NCBI RefSeq assembly: GCF_902833645.1 | Contig: NZ_CADFGE010000015.1 | Location: 215,464 to 279,463, forward strand | Length of the DNA stretch: 64,000 nucleotides | Origin: Paraburkholderia fungorum | GTDB taxonomy: Bacteria; Pseudomonadota; Gammaproteobacteria; Burkholderiales; Burkholderiaceae | Direction: 5' to 3' | Shown here: positions 26,490 through 35,026 of the stretch, one piece after another | Position numbering within the stretch: the stretch's first letter is position 1 | How the letters are laid out: the number at the start of each line of letters is the position of its first letter | Position numbers and translations under genes: made by a program | Notes under the pieces: generated by a model | Told to the model about the DNA's origin: nothing | The model's database searches: none | What the model saw: the letters and a program-made list of their open reading frames with translations, nothing else

Positions 26490-26550
26490 CGTAATGAGTG
26501 AAATTGTCGGAACATCAGACAGAAAGGTTACGATCCCGACAATTATTACG
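26490..26550. repeat. Long-spaced inverted repeat downstream of the glycosylase gene
   Basis: AATTGTCGG (26502-26510) and CCGACAATT (26536-26544) are perfect inverted copies 25 bases apart, flanked by an outer pair CGTAAT / ATTACG (26490-26495 and 26545-26550). It could be an operator for the downstream DUF4148 gene or an RNA hairpin. There is no T-run. Confidence 0.6.
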
Positions 26551-26730
26551 GTAAGGACGGCACTTCAATCAGGCTCCTACGTCGGTTCCGCCGCATTCTT
26601 TCGAATCGAACAATTATGTATCTCGTAATTAAGGGTTTTCCCTCGATGATCGGGTGACTAGACTGGAATCACTCGCTTCTCACATGGTGTGGCAAGCGAA
26701 GCAAAAAATCAGATCTGGAGGTAAGTCATC

Positions 26731-27075
26731 ATGAAATCGCTCATCAAGGCAGTCGCTATTGCAGCCATTCTGGCCGCCCCGGTCGCTTCTTTCGCTCAAA
26801 CGAGCCAACAACCCTTGACCCGCGCGGAAGTTCGCAGCCAGTTGATCCAGTTGGAACAGGCGGGCTACAACCCCGCCACCAGCAACGACACAAACTATCC
26901 GTCTGACATTCAGGCCGCCGAAAGCCGTGTGCAGGCGCAGAATCCGGCCGTCGCGCAGACGCAGGAACCGGTCGCGAATACCAGTGGTTATGGCGGCACG
27001 GTGAGCGGTTCGTCACAAGCGGGTGGCGTGGTCCAGCCGATGTCCGGCCCGAAGTCGGTTTATTTCGGTAACTGA
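26731..27075 (+). CDS. DUF4148 secreted protein (first copy)
   Basis: A 114-residue protein. A clean signal peptide (MKSLIKAVAIAAILAAPVAS, cleavage near FAQT) is followed by the DUF4148 core (LTRAEVRSQLIQLEQAGYNP...YPSDIQAAESRV). The remainder is Gly/Ser/Gln-rich. The family is abundant in Burkholderiales and uncharacterised. A strong ribosome site (TCTGGAGG) precedes the ATG. A second, shorter member lies at 35920-36189 in the ECF sigma region. Confidence 0.9.
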   Translation: MKSLIKAVAIAAILAAPVASFAQTSQQPLTRAEVRSQLIQLEQAGYNPATSNDTNYPSDIQAAESRVQAQNPAVAQTQEPVANTSGYGGTVSGSSQAGGVVQPMSGPKSVYFGN

Positions 27076-27143
27076 TTGGAGGGCTGCAATGAGGGGCCGC
27101 AATGAAGCGTTGCAAGCGCTCAGGTGCGTAGCCTCATGAAGTT

Positions 27144-27178
27144 CGTCGAGCGTGCATCGATTGAGCGCACGCTCGACG
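27144..27178 (+). terminator. Perfect 12-bp hairpin after DUF4148 gene
   Basis: CGTCGAGCGTGC (27144-27155) pairs with GCACGCTCGACG (27167-27178) across an 11-base loop, followed by TTTAG. Likely transcription end for the DUF4148 gene. Confidence 0.6.
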
Positions 27179-27209
27179 TTTAGCAAGCAGTCAGCAGTTC
27201 GATACGGAT

Positions 27210-27244
27210 ATGACAATGCGCACCGGACGCGGCGCGCATTGTCA
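27210..27244. repeat. Perfect 11-bp inverted repeat
   Basis: TGACAATGCGC (27210-27220) and GCGCATTGTCA (27234-27244), separated by 13 bases, lie between two terminator-like hairpins. It may be an RNA stem or an operator. Confidence 0.6.
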
Positions 27245-27277
27245 AAACAGGAACCTCCGCTGCCGCAAGGTAGCTTC

Positions 27278-27309
27278 GCCCAACCTCTTTCAAGGATTGG
27301 GCTTTTTTT
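27278..27309 (+). terminator. Rho-independent terminator
   Basis: GCCCAACCT pairs with AGG-A-TTGGGC (one bulged A), followed by seven T. It reads on the plus strand even though the upstream DUF4148 gene already has a hairpin at 27144, so it may end a short independent transcript. Confidence 0.75.
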
Positions 27310-27379
27310 GCGCCCGCGTGTGCCCGCCTAGGCCGGCTTACGCCCGGCAGCGAGTCGCACACCCGACTTGCGGCGAATC

Positions 27380-27823
27380 TCAGGGCCGCTCGCCGTGGAT
27401 ATAGAACTCCAGTTGCTGGATGGTGAATTGCTGCTCGGCGATGATGTTCTTCACCAGGTCGCCGATCGAGACCATGCCCACCAGCCGGTCGTTTTCGATC
27501 ACCGGCAAGTGGCGCATGCGCCGTTCGGTCATCAGCGCCATGCAGTCGTCGGTGCTCTGGTCCGGGCGCACGAAACGCACGGCTTTGCTCATGATGTCGC
27601 GCACCGGCGTGGCCTTCGACGAACGGTCCATCAGCACGACCTTGCGCGCATAGTCGCGCTCCGTCACGATCCCGACGATGCTGTCGCCCTCGGTTACGAC
27701 CAGTGCGCCGATGCCTTTTTCAGCCATCAGCTTGATCGCGTCGTAGACGGAATCGTCGGCCTCGACAGTAAAGACGGTGGTGTGATTGGGTTTTGTTTTC
27801 AGAAGCTGTGCAACGCTTGTCAT
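27380..27823 (-). CDS. Two-CBS-domain protein
   Basis: A 147-residue soluble protein made of two CBS domains (about residues 10-65 and 75-130; GIGALVVTEGDSIVGIVTERDYARKV and RMRHLPVIENDRLVGMVSIGDLVK). CBS pairs bind adenosine nucleotides and sense energy state; stand-alone versions are common and mostly uncharacterised. The ATG at 27823 has GGAG upstream; a longer frame to 27955 lacks such a site. Monocistronic. Confidence 0.92.
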   Translation of the reverse strand: MTSVAQLLKTKPNHTTVFTVEADDSVYDAIKLMAEKGIGALVVTEGDSIVGIVTERDYARKVVLMDRSSKATPVRDIMSKAVRFVRPDQSTDDCMALMTERRMRHLPVIENDRLVGMVSIGDLVKNIIAEQQFTIQQLEFYIHGERP

Positions 27824-28091
27824 GGAGCGGCTCCGTTTCGCAGTGCAGCACGCCGATGCGGCGCGCTGTCGTGAGGGACAGGCCATTCCAGTATAGGCGC
27901 GCAGCGCCGCTGGAAGTACTTCGGGAATACCTGTGGCGCGCAGCATATCCGGCATGGGTTAGCGTTCGGGAGCGGCGCGGCGCCACGGCGGTTCCTTGCG
28001 CGGCGCATGGACATCCGGGTGCGTTGCGCCGATTAGCGGTAAACTCCCAGTCCGTACTTGTCTGTACCTTATCCCCGGTTTGATCGGGTTC

Positions 28092-28766
28092 ATGTCAGCA
28101 CCATTGTCCAACGCCATGCTCACGTCTCACGATCCGTCGCCAGCAGCAGACGGCGCAATCAACGGCGAATGCGTCATCCTCGACGCTACCGCCACGCTCC
28201 CCACGCGCTACGGCACGTTCACCTCCTACGTGTTTCGCGTGTGCGAAAGCGGCGCCGAACATCTCGCGCTTGTGATGGGCGACGTCGCCAACAAGTCGTC
28301 CGTATTGACGCGCCTGCACTCCGAGTGCCTGACGGGCGACGTGCTCGGCTCGTACCGCTGCGATTGCGGCGAGCAGCTCGATCTGGCGCTGCGCTATATC
28401 GCGGCCGAAGGCTGCGGTGTGCTGCTTTATCTGCGTGGCCACGAAGGGCGCGGCATTGGCCTGTCGAACAAGATTCGCGCGTATGCGCTGCAGGAGCAGG
28501 GCCGTGACACCGTCGAGGCCAATCTCGATCTCGGCTTGCCCGACGACTCGCGCGAATACGATTCGGCGGCGGGCATTCTGCGCACGCTCAAGGTGACCTC
28601 GGTGCGCCTGATGAGCAACAATCCGGAGAAGTTCGACACGCTGTCGAAGCACGGTATTCCGGTATGCGAGCGGGTCGCGCTGGCGATTCCGATGCGCGAG
28701 GAAAACGAGCGCTATATCCGCACCAAGCAATTGAAGTTTGGGCACTATTTCGACGAGAACGAATAA
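28092..28766 (+). CDS. ribA: GTP cyclohydrolase II
   Basis: A 224-residue enzyme that opens GTP to 2,5-diamino-6-ribosylamino-pyrimidinone phosphate, the first step of riboflavin synthesis. The zinc site is in LHSECLTGDVLGSYRCDCG (three Cys), and RGHEGRGIGL is the catalytic/phosphate motif. SNNPEKFDTL near the C-terminus is conserved. I chose the ATG at 28092; an internal ATG at 28116 is possible and neither has a strong ribosome site. No other rib genes adjoin. Confidence 0.92.
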   Translation: MSAPLSNAMLTSHDPSPAADGAINGECVILDATATLPTRYGTFTSYVFRVCESGAEHLALVMGDVANKSSVLTRLHSECLTGDVLGSYRCDCGEQLDLALRYIAAEGCGVLLYLRGHEGRGIGLSNKIRAYALQEQGRDTVEANLDLGLPDDSREYDSAAGILRTLKVTSVRLMSNNPEKFDTLSKHGIPVCERVALAIPMREENERYIRTKQLKFGHYFDENE

Positions 28767-28912
28767 CCGACGCGTAGTCGCCGGCCGCCTTTTGCAAACG
28801 GCAGCCGGCGCTAACACGTTGTTTTCGTCAATAGAGTGCGGCCTCAGGTGGCCAGCTTTGGCGGAACTGAGGCGCGCCCACGGTGCACAGGTGGTTCGCC
28901 CGGGCCGGTGAG

Positions 28913-29122
28913 TCAGAACAGACTGAAGTCGTCGTTACTGTCGGGAATCGCGTTGAGCACGTCCTGAAGCGCTCGCCAGCCGACCAGTCCCGCAAGGCCC
29001 GCGGAAATCTCCAGAATCGCCGTCCAGTCGCGGCTGCTCGTCGTTCCGCGCGCGTGCAGTGGACGCCGCGCGGCGATTTTCCGTGATTTCATCGATACGC
29101 GCAGCAAAGGGCAGGTATGCAT
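28913..29122 (-). CDS. Small hypothetical protein, 69 aa
   Basis: The frame starts at an ATG with an AGGAG box eight bases upstream, a better site than many larger genes here. It follows the NmrA-like gene on the same strand by 26 bases and could be co-transcribed. The basic N-terminal half (MKSRKIAARRPLHARG) precedes a hydrophobic helix (ILEISAGLAGLVGW) and an acidic tail (NAIPDSNDDFSLF). No family recognised. Confidence 0.45.
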   Translation of the reverse strand: MHTCPLLRVSMKSRKIAARRPLHARGTTSSRDWTAILEISAGLAGLVGWRALQDVLNAIPDSNDDFSLF

Positions 29123-29148
29123 GCCGTTTCTCCTATCGCGAGTGCCGT

Positions 29149-30096
29149 TCAGCGTGCGGCGGCGCTTGCCGGCGAGGCTGCGGCGACGCGCGCCAGGATC
29201 GCCGCGAAGGCGTCGGCGAGCGTGGTCGAGCCGAAGCGCCGCTCGCTGATCCCGGTGTCGACGTCGATGCGGCCCGCGTTGTGCGCGTCGTACAGATCCG
29301 TGATGAGACGTGCGTGATTCGCGCCGAGTCCCGCGCCCTCGAGCATCCCGGCCCATTCGCCGCGGGGCACTTCGTAGGCCGTAATCTGACGCTGCGTCAA
29401 TGCACCGAGCGTGTGTGCGAGGTCTAACGCGCTGACGCGCGTTTCGCCTTCGATACTGACCACGCGCGGCGCCTCTTTCGCCGGCCTCTCGTCGAGCAGG
29501 AGTTCGGCGGCCAGCAGTCCGACGTCCTCGGCGGCGACCGTCGGAAACAGCTTGGTCAACGGATGATGCAGGCTCGGCAGCACGCCTCTCGCGAGCACGA
29601 CGGGTAAGAGGCGCGCCCAGTTATGCATGTGTTCCGCTGCACGCAGAAACGTCAATTGCGCGGCAATGGGCGCGAGCCGCATTTCGAGGGTGTGAAACAG
29701 CGTCGTAATGCCCGTGCCGCTCGGATGTTCCGCGCCGTAGTCCGAGAGCGCGAGCACGCGTTGCGGCGGGTCGGCACGCAATACGTTCGCGCTCACGTCG
29801 ATCACGCGGCGCATCGTGGTTGCGGGATCGGCATCGGCGCGCGGCACCGGGCACAGTATCTGTACCGCGTATGCCCCTTCGACAGCGCGCGCGACCGAGG
29901 CGGCGTCGAGCAGATCGGCAACGGCGATTTCGCAGCCGATTTCCTCCAGCAGCGCGCCTTGCTCGCCGTTACGGACCACCGCGCGCACGTCACAGCCCGC
30001 CCGGCGCAATGCCGCCGCGCTCACTCTACCTACATTGCCTGCTGCTCCAAAGATCACAAACACGTTCGGCTCCTCGCTGATTCGGTATGTCGTCAT
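29149..30096 (-). CDS. NmrA-like NAD(P)-binding protein
   Basis: A 315-residue Rossmann-fold protein. The dinucleotide motif is FGAAGNVGR (about residues 16-24), with VRAVVRNGEQG following the second strand. It lacks the classic short-chain dehydrogenase YxxxK, as NmrA-type redox sensors and atypical reductases do. The start at 30096 gives the usual length; the ribosome site is weak. It is divergent from an AraC-type regulator, a common pairing in which the regulator controls the reductase. Confidence 0.85.
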   Translation of the reverse strand: MTTYRISEEPNVFVIFGAAGNVGRVSAAALRRAGCDVRAVVRNGEQGALLEEIGCEIAVADLLDAASVARAVEGAYAVQILCPVPRADADPATTMRRVIDVSANVLRADPPQRVLALSDYGAEHPSGTGITTLFHTLEMRLAPIAAQLTFLRAAEHMHNWARLLPVVLARGVLPSLHHPLTKLFPTVAAEDVGLLAAELLLDERPAKEAPRVVSIEGETRVSALDLAHTLGALTQRQITAYEVPRGEWAGMLEGAGLGANHARLITDLYDAHNAGRIDVDTGISERRFGSTTLADAFAAILARVAAASPASAAAR

Positions 30097-30271
30097 CTTA
30101 GGGAGGCCGGGAACGAGAAACGCGCGGGCGCGGATCGTCTTGCGCAGATTCGGATGATTGTTTTGTTCTGCGGCGACGCAGCATGCCGATTGTGGCAGCG
30201 CGAGCTCAAGCATCGCGACGAAAAACGCAGCACAATGCACACACGTTGGCCGTCATCCACGAGGGAGAGCA

Positions 30272-31207
30272 ATGAATGCCGTGACACCGATACTGCAACC
30301 GCACAGTGGTTCCCGCTTGGTATTGCGTTCCAGCAAGGCGCTCGGCTGGCAGGGTTTTGGCGCGGATCTGGTCAACGTGTCAGCCGGACTGCACCGGATT
30401 CCGGCGCTCAAGCATCATCGCGTGGGCGTGCATGTCGGCGCGCCGGTCAAGGCGCGTTGCATGTGCAACGAGCGGCGCTACTCCCGGATTCAGGCGCATG
30501 GCGACACCGATGTGATTCCCGCGGGCGTCGACGGGCAGTGGACCGATGAAGCCGCCTGCACGATTTTCAGCGTGTGGATCGGCGAGGACTTCGCGCAGCG
30601 CACCGTCGAGCAACTGGAACTGAAAACGAGTGAAGCGCGGCTGCGTCCGCAGCTCCAGATGCGCGATCCGCGCTTCCAGCATCTGGCCTGGGCCTTACGC
30701 GCCGAACTCGAAGCGGATGATGCGTCCGATCCGCTTTACGCTGAAAGCCTGTGTACGGCGATGCTGGTGCGGCTGATCGGCAGCGCGCCGATACTCGACA
30801 AGCTCGAAAACAAACGCCGTACGCTGGCGCCGAAAACTGCCGCGCGCGTGATCGAGTTTATCGAAGCGCATCTGGATCAACGTCTCACGCTCGCCGAACT
30901 GGCCGCGCACGCCGAGTTGAGCGTGCCACATTTCAAGGTGCTGTTTCGCGAGACGCTCGGTATGCCGGTGCATCAATACGTGGTGCAGCGGCGCGTGGAG
31001 CGGGCCCGTGCGCTCCTGCTGCAAGGCCGCTTGAGCGCAAGTCAGATCGCGTTGGAGACGGGCTTTGCGCATCAGAGTCATATGGCGCACTGGATGGGGC
31101 GGTTGCTGGGGGTAACGCCGCGGGAACTGGTCAAGTCAAGCGCGAATCCAGACAACATGATCGAACTCGAACGCTTCAATGCCCGCCGCATCGCGACACT
31201 GCGATAG
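30272..31207 (+). CDS. AraC-family transcriptional regulator
   Basis: A 311-residue protein. The C-terminal about 100 residues have two helix-turn-helix units (LTLAELAAHAELSVPHFKVLFRE and SASQIALETGFAHQSHMAHWMGRLLGVTP). The N-terminal part is a variable sensor domain with no clear ligand motif. A strong ribosome site (GAGGGAGAG) precedes the ATG. Divergent from the NmrA-like gene, its likely target. Confidence 0.92.
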   Translation: MNAVTPILQPHSGSRLVLRSSKALGWQGFGADLVNVSAGLHRIPALKHHRVGVHVGAPVKARCMCNERRYSRIQAHGDTDVIPAGVDGQWTDEAACTIFSVWIGEDFAQRTVEQLELKTSEARLRPQLQMRDPRFQHLAWALRAELEADDASDPLYAESLCTAMLVRLIGSAPILDKLENKRRTLAPKTAARVIEFIEAHLDQRLTLAELAAHAELSVPHFKVLFRETLGMPVHQYVVQRRVERARALLLQGRLSASQIALETGFAHQSHMAHWMGRLLGVTPRELVKSSANPDNMIELERFNARRIATLR

Positions 31208-31312
31208 GGCTTCAGAGCGCACTGCAGCATAAGCAGTTTGGAGTTCCCGCTCTATTGCCCTCACTCGATTTGTATAGCTAAATACGCGGACTTCGCAACC
31301 GGAGGCCGTCAT

Positions 31313-32407
31313 ATGTCGAAATCGAAGGGTTCTCGCATCGTCGCCTGGGCGATCGCTGCGGCTGTTGCCAACGCGCCGCTCGCCGTACTCCTGACACTTG
31401 CCACGCCGGCCGGAATCGATCGCGCGGTTGCCGCGACATCGAATACCGCCAGCGACGATTACGCGGCAACACGCTATCCGATCATCCTCGTACATGGCCT
31501 TACCGGCACCGACAAGTACCTCGGCGTACTCGACTACTGGTACGGCATTCAGTCGGACCTCCAGCAGCACGGTGCAACCGTGTATGTGGCGAACCTTTCG
31601 GGTTTTCAAAGCGACGACGGTCCGAACGGCCGTGGCGAACAGTTGCTCGCTTACGTGAAGCAGGTTCTGGCGGCAACCGGTGCGCAGAAGGTAAACCTGA
31701 TCGGTCACAGCCAGGGCGGCTTGACGTCGCGCTATGTCGCGGCGGTCGCGCCGGAACTCGTCGCTTCGGTGACCACCATCGGCACGCCGCATCGCGGTTC
31801 GGAGTTCGCCGACTTCGTGCAGGACGCGTTGAAAAAAGACCCGACCGGTCTTTCGACGCCGATCATCGGCGCCTTCGCGAATATATTCGGCATCCTGACG
31901 AGTAGCAGTCACAACACCAACCAGAACGCGGTAGCCGCGCTGCAAACGCTGACCACAGCGAACGCCGCCGCCTACAACCTGCGCTATCCGAGCGCGGGTC
32001 TCGGCGCACCGGGTTCGTGTCAAACCGGCGCGGCGACTGAAACCGTCAACGGCAACACGCATCTGTTGTATTCGTGGGCGGGCAGCGCGATTCAACCCAC
32101 GTCGATACTGGGCATTCCAGGTGCTACCGACACCAGTGTCGCGCCGCTCGATGCCGCCGACGTCCTCGATCCGTCGACACTCGTTTTGTACGGCACCGGC
32201 GCCATCATGCTGAGCCGACAGTCGGGGCAGAACGACGGCCTCGTCTCGGTGTGCAGCGCGCTCTACGGCAAGGTGCTCAGTACCAGCTATAAGTGGAATC
32301 ACCTCGACGAAATCAACCAGTTGCTCGGCGTACGCGGCGCGAATGCAGCGGATCCGGTTGCGGTGATCCGTACGCAGGCTAACCGGTTGAAGACGCAAGG
32401 CGTGTGA
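31313..32407 (+). CDS. lipA: Secreted triacylglycerol lipase, Burkholderia family I.2
   Basis: A 364-residue precursor that matches the Burkholderia cepacia/glumae lipase closely by eye (IILVHGLTGTDKYLGVLDYW; GHSQGGLTSRYVAAVAPELV; KWNHLDEINQLLGVRGANA). The signal peptide ends near AVAATS (about residue 43). Catalytic triad: Ser in GHSQGG, Asp in SGQNDGLVS, His in KWNHLDE. Two Cys (GSCQTG and VCSAL) fit the single disulfide of the family. Export to the periplasm by Sec and across the outer membrane by type II secretion is known for the family. GGAGG lies eight bases before the ATG. The foldase gene follows after four bases. Confidence 0.97.
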   Translation: MSKSKGSRIVAWAIAAAVANAPLAVLLTLATPAGIDRAVAATSNTASDDYAATRYPIILVHGLTGTDKYLGVLDYWYGIQSDLQQHGATVYVANLSGFQSDDGPNGRGEQLLAYVKQVLAATGAQKVNLIGHSQGGLTSRYVAAVAPELVASVTTIGTPHRGSEFADFVQDALKKDPTGLSTPIIGAFANIFGILTSSSHNTNQNAVAALQTLTTANAAAYNLRYPSAGLGAPGSCQTGAATETVNGNTHLLYSWAGSAIQPTSILGIPGATDTSVAPLDAADVLDPSTLVLYGTGAIMLSRQSGQNDGLVSVCSALYGKVLSTSYKWNHLDEINQLLGVRGANAADPVAVIRTQANRLKTQGV

Positions 32408-32411
32408 GCGG

Positions 32412-33509
32412 ATGCGGCGATTGGGTCGATTGGGGCGAGTAGGACGTTTTGGGCGGCAACGGGGCAGTGCGCGGAGTCAATGGCTGGCTTTTATCGCTGT
32501 GGGCGTGCTGTCGGCCGGCGCCGCGTTGTGGCTGAGTCGTGCGCCGCTCACGCATGAAGCGTCGGCACAAAAAACTGCGCGTGCCGCGAGTGCTGCGCAA
32601 CAGGCGCCTGCTGTGAGTAAAACCGCGACCGCAGACGCATCGATGTCCGGAGCATTGCCCGCTTCGCTCGACGGATCGTCGCCGCCGCGCCTGGCAACCG
32701 ACGGTCATGGCCACCTCGCGCGGACGCGTGCTGTCCGCGATTTCTTCGATTACTTCCTGACGACGCAAAATGAAATTTCAGCGGCGACGCTCGACGCCGT
32801 GGTGCGCCGTCAGATCGCGGCACAACTCGACGGCACGTCGGCCGCCGACGAAGCGCTGACCGTCTGGCAGCGCTACAACGCGTATCTCAAGGCGCTCGCG
32901 CAATTACCGGACAGTTCTCCGACGCAGAGCCAAAGCCAGAACCCGGGCGGCGCAAAGCCGAACTTCGACGCGCTGCAACTCTCACTCGATCAGCGCGACG
33001 CGTTGGGCGCGCGATTGCTGGGGGAATGGAACGAGCCGTTCTTCGGCGCTGAATCGCAGCGGCAACACACCGATCTGGCCCGCCTGCGCATCGCGTCGAA
33101 TAACTCGCTCAGCGACGCGCAGAAAGCGGGCCGCCTCGCCGCGCTCGACGCCGCACTCCCGCCGGAAGTGCGCGCGGCTCACGAGCGTGCACGCCAGCAG
33201 CAGGCCGCGCTCGACGCGATCGCTCAGGCGCAGAAGCAAGGCGGTTCGCTCGATGCAATGCGTGCGCAGATCACGCAGACACTTGGGCCCGAAGCGGCGG
33301 AGCGCGTCGTGCAGATGCAGCAAGCCGACGACGCCTGGCAAGCCCGCTATGCGGACTACGCGAGCCAGCGCGCGCAAATTGACAAACAGGGTTTGCCGCC
33401 TCAGCAACACGACGCGCAGGTCGCCCAACTGCGTCAGCAGTTCTTCAGCAATCCGGGCGACGCCATGCGCGCGGCGTCGCTCGATCGCGGCAGCGGTTCA
33501 GCCAACTGA
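32412..33509 (+). CDS. lifO: Lipase-specific foldase
   Basis: A 365-residue steric chaperone that folds LipA in the periplasm. One N-terminal membrane anchor (LAFIAVGVLSAGAALWL, about residues 25-41) is followed by an Ala-rich linker and a helical domain. The foldase signature RxxFDY(F/C)LSA is present as RDFFDYFLTT (about residue 109). The remainder is Gln/Ala-rich helices that wrap the lipase. It is coupled to lipA four bases upstream. Confidence 0.95.
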   Translation: MRRLGRLGRVGRFGRQRGSARSQWLAFIAVGVLSAGAALWLSRAPLTHEASAQKTARAASAAQQAPAVSKTATADASMSGALPASLDGSSPPRLATDGHGHLARTRAVRDFFDYFLTTQNEISAATLDAVVRRQIAAQLDGTSAADEALTVWQRYNAYLKALAQLPDSSPTQSQSQNPGGAKPNFDALQLSLDQRDALGARLLGEWNEPFFGAESQRQHTDLARLRIASNNSLSDAQKAGRLAALDAALPPEVRAAHERARQQQAALDAIAQAQKQGGSLDAMRAQITQTLGPEAAERVVQMQQADDAWQARYADYASQRAQIDKQGLPPQQHDAQVAQLRQQFFSNPGDAMRAASLDRGSGSAN

Positions 33510-33537
33510 GCCCGCTATTGCAGTTCGGCTTGGCCTC

Positions 33538-34365
33538 TCAACCCGGCGCCACGCCCGTCAACTGCGAATACACGTCGTGCGAGAGTTGCAACAGCACCTT
33601 GCGATCGATCCCGCCCGACACGGCATAGCCAAAGTCGCCATCGACCCAGTAGAACACGTTCACCGGCCCGTCCTGATACAGCTTGAACGCCGTGGTATTC
33701 GAACTCACCTGACGATGCGAGATGCACAGCGTCACGCGTTCGCCGTTTGGCCCGCGATACATGAATTGCGCAGTCGGCCCGTCGGCGCCCGGCAACAGGC
33801 GGCCGCCCGACAGGTTGAAACCGCTCTTCGAGAGCATCGGCGGATGCACGTTGGTGCCGAGCCGGTTGGACAGCCATTGCACGAAATCCTGTTCGTGATC
33901 CGCGGTCATGTCAGCCGGCCGATCGATAGCCGGCATGTAGACCACATGCGCCACCGCGGCCTGCCGCGCAAGCATTTCCGAACTATCCGCGCTAACGGGA
34001 CGCATATCCGCCTGACCTGCAATCGGCGCGACCACGTCCCGGCCCATATGCGTGCCCATGCCGATGCCTACACCCATCACCAGCGCCGCTGCCATGCCGG
34101 CAACCTGCGGCCAGTTGGCAGCAATATTCCAGCGGCGCTTGCCGGCCGCCGGGGTCTGCAGACGTTTGGGCACGGGCTCGCTCAGCACGCGGTCATAGCG
34201 TTCATGGAACATGTTGTTCAGCGAGAAATAGTCGCTGACGCGGGCGGCCAGTTCGGGGTTCTGTTCGAGCGCGCGCTCCACTTCGACGCGCCGTTCGTCG
34301 GACAGCGTTCCGTCCACGTAGGCGTGCAGGTCTTCTTCGCCGATCGGCGTATGTTGGTCGCTCAT
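33538..34365 (-). CDS. Transmembrane anti-sigma factor (cognate of the ECF sigma factor)
   Basis: A 275-residue protein. The N-terminal about 70 residues are an anti-sigma-like helical domain (EEDLHAYVDGTLSDERRVEVERAL) without a zinc HxxxCxxC motif. One membrane span (VAGMAAALVMGVGIGMG) follows at about residues 90-106, then a periplasmic domain (FVQWLSNRLGTNVHPPML...FYWVDGDFGYAVSG). It should hold the sigma factor at the membrane until a periplasmic signal releases it. It overlaps the sigma gene by four bases. Confidence 0.9.
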   Translation of the reverse strand: MSDQHTPIGEEDLHAYVDGTLSDERRVEVERALEQNPELAARVSDYFSLNNMFHERYDRVLSEPVPKRLQTPAAGKRRWNIAANWPQVAGMAAALVMGVGIGMGTHMGRDVVAPIAGQADMRPVSADSSEMLARQAAVAHVVYMPAIDRPADMTADHEQDFVQWLSNRLGTNVHPPMLSKSGFNLSGGRLLPGADGPTAQFMYRGPNGERVTLCISHRQVSSNTTAFKLYQDGPVNVFYWVDGDFGYAVSGGIDRKVLLQLSHDVYSQLTGVAPG

Positions 34366-34880
34366 CGCACCACCTGTAATTTTGCACCGGGCTGCGTGCC
34401 CGCCATCAACGCCCGAAGCCGCTCGCGTCCGCGCGAAAGACGCGACATCACCGTGCCGAGCGGAATGTTCAGCGCGAGGGCCACGTCGGCATAGCTCATT
34501 TCCTCGAGGCCGACCAGCAATACGACTTCTCGCTGCTCGATCGGCAGGCGCTGCAACGCGTAGTCGAGGTCACGCATTTCCAGCGAGCGGGTTTGATCGG
34601 ACGGCACGGCAAACTCGCTTTCGTGGACACTTGCATCGTCGACCGCCACGTGGACGGCGCGCGCCGAAGCCTTACGCGCCTGATTGGCGAACACGTTATG
34701 CATGATCGTGAACAGCCACGCGCGCAGGTCGGTGCCGGGCTGGAACATGCCGGTGCGGCCGAGCGCGCGTTCGAGCGTGTCCTGCACCAGATCGTCGGCG
34801 AGATCGCGATTGTTGATTAGCGCTCGCGCATAGCGCCGCAAGCGCGGCACATGTTCCATCAACTCGTCACGGACATCCAT
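34362..34880 (-). CDS. ECF RNA polymerase sigma factor
   Basis: A 172-residue sigma-70-family factor with region 2 (ALINNRDLADDLVQDTLERAL; WLFTIMHNVFANQ) and region 4 (LPIEQREVVLLVGLEEMSYADVALALNIPLGTVMSRLSRGRERL). It directs transcription from GGAA-type promoters. A site of that kind (34962-34986) lies about 80 bases before its start, so the operon is probably autoregulated. Translationally coupled to the anti-sigma gene. Confidence 0.95.
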   Translation of the reverse strand: MDVRDELMEHVPRLRRYARALINNRDLADDLVQDTLERALGRTGMFQPGTDLRAWLFTIMHNVFANQARKASARAVHVAVDDASVHESEFAVPSDQTRSLEMRDLDYALQRLPIEQREVVLLVGLEEMSYADVALALNIPLGTVMSRLSRGRERLRALMAGTQPGAKLQVVR

Positions 34881-34961
34881 TTTTCATCCCGATCATGGGG
34901 CTTCTCGTAAGGCGCCGGGTAGGCGGCGGTCGATTGGACCGCCACGCGCATTCAAACTGCG

Positions 34962-34986
34962 AACACGCGTGAGCGCATTTTATTCC
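34962..34986 (-). promoter_or_regulatory. Predicted ECF promoter of the sigma/anti-sigma operon
   Basis: Read on the minus strand: GGAAT (34982-34986), a 14-base spacer, then CGTGTT (34962-34967). The same pattern occurs upstream of three neighbouring transcription units. Confidence 0.75.
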
Positions 34987-35026
34987 GTTGTTTTTTGCAG
35001 CGTGGCGGGAAAAGTCAGCGCACGGA

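Noticed and set aside
26665..26691. GGAAT...GTGTG upstream of the first DUF4148 gene as a fifth ECF promoter
   Set aside because: Spacer is 17, not 15-16, and the second box is imperfect.
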